DNA of 64,000 nucleotides from Nephrocerus scutellatus (lineage: Eukaryota; Arthropoda; Insecta; Diptera; Pipunculidae), in contig OX352761.1 in the NCBI GenBank assembly GCA_947095585.1, positions 129,424,277 to 129,488,276 on the forward strand, written 5' to 3'. Made by a program: the position numbers and the translations under genes. How positions within the stretch are numbered: the first letter of the stretch is position 1; each line of letters opens with the position of its first letter. Positions 63,201 to 64,000 of this stretch are shown here, one piece after another. The notes under the pieces are model-generated. The model made no database searches. It saw only the letters and a list, made by a program, of their open reading frames with translations, and had not been told where the DNA came from.

Positions 63201-63436
63201 AATAGTCATTATTTTAGATTTACTTTTTAATGAATGTATGCAGATTTGCTAGAGAAAACAGGAAACTTTACTACTCACTTGTATGTTTCCTCGCTGACAT
63301 TTATCCGCCCTGGGACACCAGTTGTTTCTGTTCTGCTCGTAAGGTTCACTGTATTACCGAATAAACAATACCGTGGTACTCGATTGCCAATTACACCGGT
63401 GACAACTTCGCCTGAGTGAATTCCAATTGTTATTTG
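35815..63436 (-). CDS. Gycbeta100B: Gycbeta100B, soluble guanylate cyclase beta subunit (last two coding exons; gene-level entry)
   Basis: The beta subunit of the haem-containing nitric-oxide-stimulated guanylate cyclase, which makes cGMP from GTP as a heterodimer with an alpha subunit. Two exons are visible. 63436-63279 encodes the centre of the class III cyclase domain; 36241-35815 encodes the end of the domain and a long Ser-rich tail. They join exactly (TACAA plus A gives Tyr-Lys) across a 27,037-bp intron. The Cys, Asn and Arg of [13 protein letters not shown] correspond to the guanine-binding Cys and the catalytic Asn and Arg of vertebrate beta1. The haem-binding H-NOX, PAS and coiled-coil parts lie beyond 64000. 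The gene converges on mesh, its neighbour at 100B in Drosophila. A complete gene on the opposite strand lies in this intron. Confidence 0.92.
37166..37877 (+). mobile_element. Helitron-like non-autonomous element with a GC-rich minisatellite core
   Basis: The left end ctatatatataaaac is followed by acctcgagaacggctggacc, and the right end reads gcacccgggaacagcta, both as in insect Helentron-type elements. The core (37430-37860) is built of ~15-bp GTCAGTGGGCGGG-type units arranged in larger blocks of about 155-165 bp, each marked by gatggggcagccgggaaa. ORFs across it are products of the repeat. Confidence 0.6.
38060..39035 (-). pseudogene. RTE-like LINE, leader and endonuclease domain
   Basis: Minus strand: leader at 39030-38950, then [53 protein letters not shown] and IILGDINA, and further on KQIDHVLID. 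These are endonuclease motifs in the right order. Stops and frameshifts make it non-functional. Confidence 0.72.
39040..39780 (-). pseudogene. RTE-like LINE, reverse transcriptase N-terminal fragment
   Basis: Minus strand: [20 protein letters not shown] and [12 protein letters not shown] (start of RT), then broken frames with YRGIT and GPYQCGF-type motifs. It lies upstream of the endonuclease copy in the same orientation, so it comes from a separate insertion. Confidence 0.65.
41436..41972 (+). repeat. unclassified dispersed repeat (family A), copy 3, best preserved
   Basis: Same order of blocks as copy 2: AACCCATAAAAAT start, (AC)n, GATATAGCGATATTTAAAAA, two TATGGGAG-type segments, an expanded (CAGC)n tract near 41890, and AGTTAATATAGAGAATTTA at the end. 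No ORF of note. Confidence 0.75.
42520..43140 (+). repeat. satellite-like tandem array, ~160-bp period
   Basis: The core ctctaggtcgtg (variants at ~42632, 42727, 42880, 43039) is followed by gaaggtggttaaaaaggac, aaagaagtcga and a CACACGCGA/CACGCGTCA GC-rich block. Spacing is 95, 153 and 159 bp, so one unit is shortened. Confidence 0.72.
43140..43860 (-). pseudogene. LINE reverse transcriptase fragment (R1/jockey type)
   Basis: Minus strand: [31 protein letters not shown] (catalytic YADD), [20 protein letters not shown] and a post-RT region. A short foreign insert (43681-43742) breaks it. Ends near a WW-type motif; the 5' part is missing. Confidence 0.72.
43688..43740 (+). repeat. 50-bp dispersed motif, copy 2, inserted in a LINE
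   Basis: It interrupts the LINE RT frame at 43140-43860 and is flanked by AGCC on both sides (43681-43684 and 43739-43742). Compare 33454-33503. Confidence 0.55.
44205..44432 (-). repeat. unclassified dispersed repeat (family A), copy 4, partial
   Basis: Reverse-complement blocks matching family A (aaagcccgattttattc, gaggagctcccataaac, gattagataatttacatga). The 3' portion with the CAGC tract is missing. Confidence 0.6.
45978..46107 (+). CDS. ASB-like gene exon 1 (start)
   Basis: Encodes [17 protein letters not shown] and [15 protein letters not shown]. The ATG follows an in-frame TAA 33 bp upstream. Frame requires the weak donor gttggt at 46108; a donor at 46112 (gtatac) would shift the frame. 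The least certain exon of the gene. Confidence 0.65.
45978..63171 (+). CDS. ankyrin repeat and SOCS box (ASB-like) protein, complete nine-exon gene nested in Gycbeta100B
   Basis: Nine exons (45978-46107, 46350-46438, 47783-47882, 49169-49278, 49334-49437, 52460-52555, 56152-56308, 56851-56969, 63054-63171) give a 1023-bp CDS, 340 aa. All junctions are in frame. Residues about 190-222 form an ankyrin-type repeat ([19 protein letters not shown], then GAAP). The C-terminal 45 residues form a SOCS box: BC box PLKHLCRCRIRDLL (L-x3-C-x3-I, Elongin BC binding) and a divergent Cul5 box (LRLPRKL). Such proteins recruit substrates to Cullin-5 E3 ubiquitin ligases (family knowledge). The protein resembles vertebrate ASB-type proteins; the substrate is unknown. 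The start ATG is the first after an in-frame TAA at 45945. No promoter motif is clear. The whole gene lies inside the last intron of Gycbeta100B on the other strand. Confidence 0.85.
46350..46438 (+). CDS. ASB-like gene exon 2
   Basis: The acceptor is attttcag and the donor gtgagt. Phase 1 in, phase 0 out. Encodes [20 protein letters not shown] and a basic run (RQKRDANGD). Confidence 0.8.
47280..47622 (+). repeat. unclassified dispersed repeat (family A), copy 5
   Basis: Contains aaatcgggtaaattttgtaa and tatgggagccccccgacccc, as in copies 2 and 3, and ends cgaggttaataaagagaattt. Lies between exons 2 and 3 of the ASB-like gene. Confidence 0.7.
47783..47882 (+). CDS. ASB-like gene exon 3
   Basis: The acceptor is tttaatttag and the donor gtaagt. 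Phase 0 in, phase 1 out. Encodes [20 protein letters not shown] and a hydrophobic helix (SVVVLLL). Confidence 0.85.
48276..48350 (+). repeat. short tandem repeat, ~20-bp unit
   Basis: Four imperfect copies of aatttcaattygggawaaac. Downstream (48360-48600) the phrase ctgaac.gataaaaga recurs three times at irregular spacing. Confidence 0.65.
49169..49278 (+). CDS. ASB-like gene exon 4
   Basis: The acceptor is aattttag and the donor gtcagt. Phase 1 in, phase 0 out. Encodes [20 protein letters not shown] and [12 protein letters not shown]. Confidence 0.85.
49334..49437 (+). CDS. ASB-like gene exon 5
   Basis: Follows a 55-bp intron. The acceptor is tttctgcag and the donor gtgagt. Phase 0 in, phase 2 out. 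Encodes [20 protein letters not shown] and RYEQERMV. Confidence 0.85.
51060..51748 (+). pseudogene. mariner transposase relic (mellifera-type)
   Basis: The ATG at 51126 starts MEKSEFRV and stops. After a large deletion come [31 protein letters not shown], then in another frame [29 protein letters not shown] (the DD34D third-Asp motif) and, after a frameshift, [18 protein letters not shown]. Multiple lesions; lies between exons 5 and 6 of the ASB-like gene. Confidence 0.75.
51749..51853 (-). mobile_element. isolated LINE 3' end
   Basis: Matches the 3' UTR at 20946-21060 (ggaggtgtgggcacaacacg, tttacggacg, cacttaacagatttcta). Directly abuts the mariner relic. Confidence 0.55.
52460..52555 (+). 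CDS. ASB-like gene exon 6, ankyrin repeat
   Basis: The acceptor is tattttacag and the donor gtaatc. Phase 2 in and out. Encodes [19 protein letters not shown], which fits the ankyrin pattern of a TPL-type turn followed by two helices. Confidence 0.87.
53360..53640 (-). pseudogene. LINE C-terminal fragment
   Basis: Minus strand: [20 protein letters not shown] and [11 protein letters not shown], the pattern closing many LINE ORF2 proteins (R-T/N-x-x-W/F-N-x-L-P). The lower part (53360-53440) resembles 8540-8690 and 17340-17500 (ttgcacc.tataatgc, gagtgg), marking a shared 3' UTR. Confidence 0.55.
56152..56308 (+). CDS. ASB-like gene exon 7
   Basis: The acceptor is cttttaaag and the donor gtatgt. 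Phase 2 in, phase 0 out. Completes the ankyrin repeat ([12 protein letters not shown]) and adds helical sequence ([22 protein letters not shown]). Confidence 0.87.
56851..56969 (+). CDS. ASB-like gene exon 8, start of SOCS box
   Basis: The acceptor is tcgccgcag and the donor gtaagt. Phase 0 in, phase 2 out. Ends in MPLKHLC, the first half of the BC box. Confidence 0.87.
57830..58425 (-). repeat. same satellite family, inverted array
   Basis: Reverse-complement units: tcgacttctttgaagtcctt, ttatccacctttca, cgacctagagagct and CACGTGTC/GCGTGTGATGCGTG blocks, repeating about every 120-175 bp. The DD41D mariner starts 20 bp after its end. Confidence 0.7.
58445..59745 (+). mobile_element. DD41D mariner-like transposon, structurally complete
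   Basis: About 1.3 kb. The 5' inverted repeat GGGTGTTTTTTTAGGAGG (58447-58464) and the 3' repeat (59726-59743) agree at 17 of 18 bases. Both ends are flanked by TA (58443-58444 and 59746-59747), the mariner target. Contains an uninterrupted transposase. Located in intron 8 of the ASB-like gene, beside the inverted satellite array. Confidence 0.85.
58557..59639 (+). CDS. Tc1/mariner-family transposase, DD41D, 360 aa
   Basis: Cuts and pastes its own element at TA sites. Residues 1-110 form a helix-turn-helix DNA-binding region ([33 protein letters not shown]). The linker carries QELKPHD where mariners have a WVPHEL-type motif. The catalytic triad is D158 (FSDEAHF), D251 ([11 protein letters not shown]) and D293 ([11 protein letters not shown]), with 41 residues between the last two, hence DD41D. 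The start at 58557 (MNRLTPEQ) was chosen over an upstream in-frame ATG at 58521, because mariner transposases begin there. The length fits the family. All catalytic residues are present and no stop occurs, so it may be functional. DD41D mariners were described from tephritids as the rosa group (from memory). Confidence 0.88.
   Translation: MNRLTPEQRFQIVEIYFQNCSIKNVYRALREFYGAHNRPSETTIKNVITKFRSTFTLLDAKPPTRMRRVRTEENIAVVEASVEENDNLSIRRRAQQIGLCPSTLWKILRKDLGLVPYKIQLVQELKPHDHRLRREFSDWSLNQLNEDPFFYRKILFSDEAHFLLNGYVNKQNCRIWSKDNPHAVQELPMHPDKCTVWCGLWAGGIIGPYFFKNEEGRRVTVNGNRYRTMLNEFLLSNLEDMDMDEMWFQQDGATCHTARETIDLLKETFNDNIISRNGPVNWPPRSCDLTPLDYFLWGYVKSLVYVDKPQSIDALETNIQRVIADIRPQMLEKVLENWTSRMTFVKNSRGSHMPEIVFKC
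59838..60125 (-). repeat. unclassified dispersed repeat (family A), copy 6
   Basis: Reverse orientation: starts (plus strand) tctatattaacttcgcg and ends ttatgggttggtttttt. Holds the ggctggctggcc tract and gatcaatttttaattcact. It lies just downstream of the DD41D mariner. Confidence 0.68.
61084..62050 (-). mobile_element. Helitron remnant with 3' terminus
   Basis: The minus-strand end CCGGGTAATCAGCTGG (about 61085-61105) looks like a Helitron 3' end. It follows degenerate helicase sequence at 61400-62045. Confidence 0.55.
61400..62045 (-). pseudogene. Helitron helicase C-terminal fragment
   Basis: Minus-strand ORF at 62045-61725 contains [40 protein letters not shown] and [16 protein letters not shown], typical of the helicase of Helitrons. 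Downstream pieces ([30 protein letters not shown]) continue it with stops. Complements, but does not overlap, the fragment at 13360-13810. Confidence 0.68.
62235..62290 (+). mobile_element. Helitron-like 5' terminus
   Basis: tctatactaatattataaag followed by aggtaaagttatagtttg, a form common at the 5' end of insect Helentron-type elements. The downstream limit is unclear. Confidence 0.4.
62540..62750 (+). mobile_element. Helitron-like short element
   Basis: tctatatagataaaaaagta, ccgtttgagctgaaactttt, then a GC-richer segment (gcgggtggcgatcgc) and tatatatacatatag. Resembles the start of 37166. No coding content. Confidence 0.35.
63054..63171 (+). CDS. ASB-like gene exon 9, SOCS box end and stop
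   Basis: The acceptor is caattacag after a 6.1-kb intron. It completes the BC box ([17 protein letters not shown]) and the Cul5-type segment ([14 protein letters not shown]). TGA is at 63169-63171. Confidence 0.88.
63279..63436 (-). CDS. Gycbeta100B: Gycbeta100B exon, catalytic core of the cyclase domain
   Basis: On the minus strand the acceptor is atttcttag and the donor gtgagt. Phase 0 in, phase 2 out. The exon encodes [33 protein letters not shown] and INVSEETY. The sequence is near-invariant across animal sGC beta subunits and intact here. Confidence 0.95.
63360..63365 (+). terminator. candidate poly(A) signal of the ASB-like gene, inside the opposing Gycbeta exon
   Basis: The first AATAAA after the stop at 63171. 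It lies within 63279-63436, the Gycbeta100B exon on the other strand, so the two mRNAs would overlap tail-to-exon. No other canonical hexamer is seen in between. Confidence 0.4.
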
Positions 63437-64000
63437 CTAAGAAATATAGTAATAAAAAATAATGGTATAACTTGAAATTTACCACAAGGTTTCAAAGTCA
63501 TATTTTTATAATATTCCTAACATGACATCATATTGTATAAAATAATGAAATAAACATAAACTAATTATTAATAGAAAAACATTACTTTATTACCTTTTCT
63601 CCCGATCAAATATGAATTTAAGCTTTAGTAAATAAATTAAGCAGTGGCAACAGAAAGAAGTACTTTTGGAAATGGAAACTTTTTTAAAGCGATTTGATGG
63701 TAAAGTTTAAAGTTGCAGCGTTTCGTTTTGTTTGCATACATACAGGATTCTAGTACCTTATGTGATGGTAAGACTGTTTCGATTATCGCCTCAAGAAGAG
63801 AATTAATTGCATATCAGTTTCGTTTTATACTGAAAATCATCGAAGTAATTAACTTTAATCTGAAATGGCTGGCATCATTATGTGATTACTCGTAACTGCT
63901 CGAACAGGAATTTGCAATAAATTATTATTTCGTTTTTCGTATGTATTGTCGAGGCTAGCTGAATTCCATTTCTTGAAAACCCCCAAATACAAGTACCTCC

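Larger units (their letters stand above)
36242..63278 (-). other. last intron of Gycbeta100B (27 kb), host of the ASB-like gene
   Basis: Bounded by a minus-strand donor (gtgagt) at 63278 and an acceptor (ccatttgcag) ending at 36242. Besides the ASB-like gene it holds many of the mobile elements listed here. Parts with nothing recognised are 39.9-41.4, 44.5-45.9, 50.0-51.0, 53.7-56.1 and 60.2-61.0 kb. Confidence 0.8.

Noticed and set aside
1..64000. CRISPR arrays, operons or bacterial insertion sequences
   Set aside because: Repeats have no spacer structure and the genes are spliced; the DNA is clearly eukaryotic.

Overview
The window is AT-rich, intron-rich nuclear DNA of a higher fly (Diptera). 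It carries two genes I recognise from Drosophila cytological region 100B, mesh and Gycbeta100B, in the same neighbourhood. The transposon load (RTE-like and R1/jockey-like LINEs, DD41D mariner, Helitrons, a tRNA-derived SINE) would fit a tephritid-type fruit fly, but the species is an inference. There are no bacterial, plasmid or CRISPR features.

Region 1 (1-22.2 kb, + strand) holds the 3' part of mesh, the smooth septate junction transmembrane protein. Twelve constant exons encode the NIDO, IPT/TIG-like, AMOP, vWD and Sushi regions. Two alternative 3' terminal exons follow (19137-19954 and 22034-22212). Each encodes its own transmembrane helix. One gives a long acidic tail ending in a PDZ-ligand-like motif, the other a tail of about 27 residues. 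All exon junctions keep frame. The introns hold SINE copies, an unclassified repeat family, LINE and mariner remnants and a Helitron helicase relic.

Region 2 (22.2-35.8 kb) is a gene-poor intergenic stretch between the convergent mesh and Gycbeta100B genes. It contains AT-rich DNA and remnants of a gypsy-like LTR element, LINEs, an RTE element and a SINE.

Region 3 (35.8-64 kb) is the 3' end of Gycbeta100B on the minus strand: two consecutive coding exons (63279-63436 and 35815-36241) separated by a 27-kb intron. Lying wholly inside that intron, on the opposite strand, is a complete nine-exon gene (CDS 45978-63171, 340 aa). It encodes an ankyrin/SOCS-box (ASB-like) protein, predicted to be a substrate adaptor of a Cullin-5 E3 ligase. 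Its stop codon lies 107 bp from the Gycbeta exon, and its first canonical poly(A) signal lies inside that exon on the opposite strand. The intron also holds a nearly intact DD41D mariner with a full transposase ORF, two arrays of a roughly 160-bp satellite in opposite orientations, Helitron pieces, RTE fragments and further copies of the unclassified repeat.

All exon limits were derived by reading splice sites and phases by eye. Transposon family names rest on motif recognition, not on database searches.
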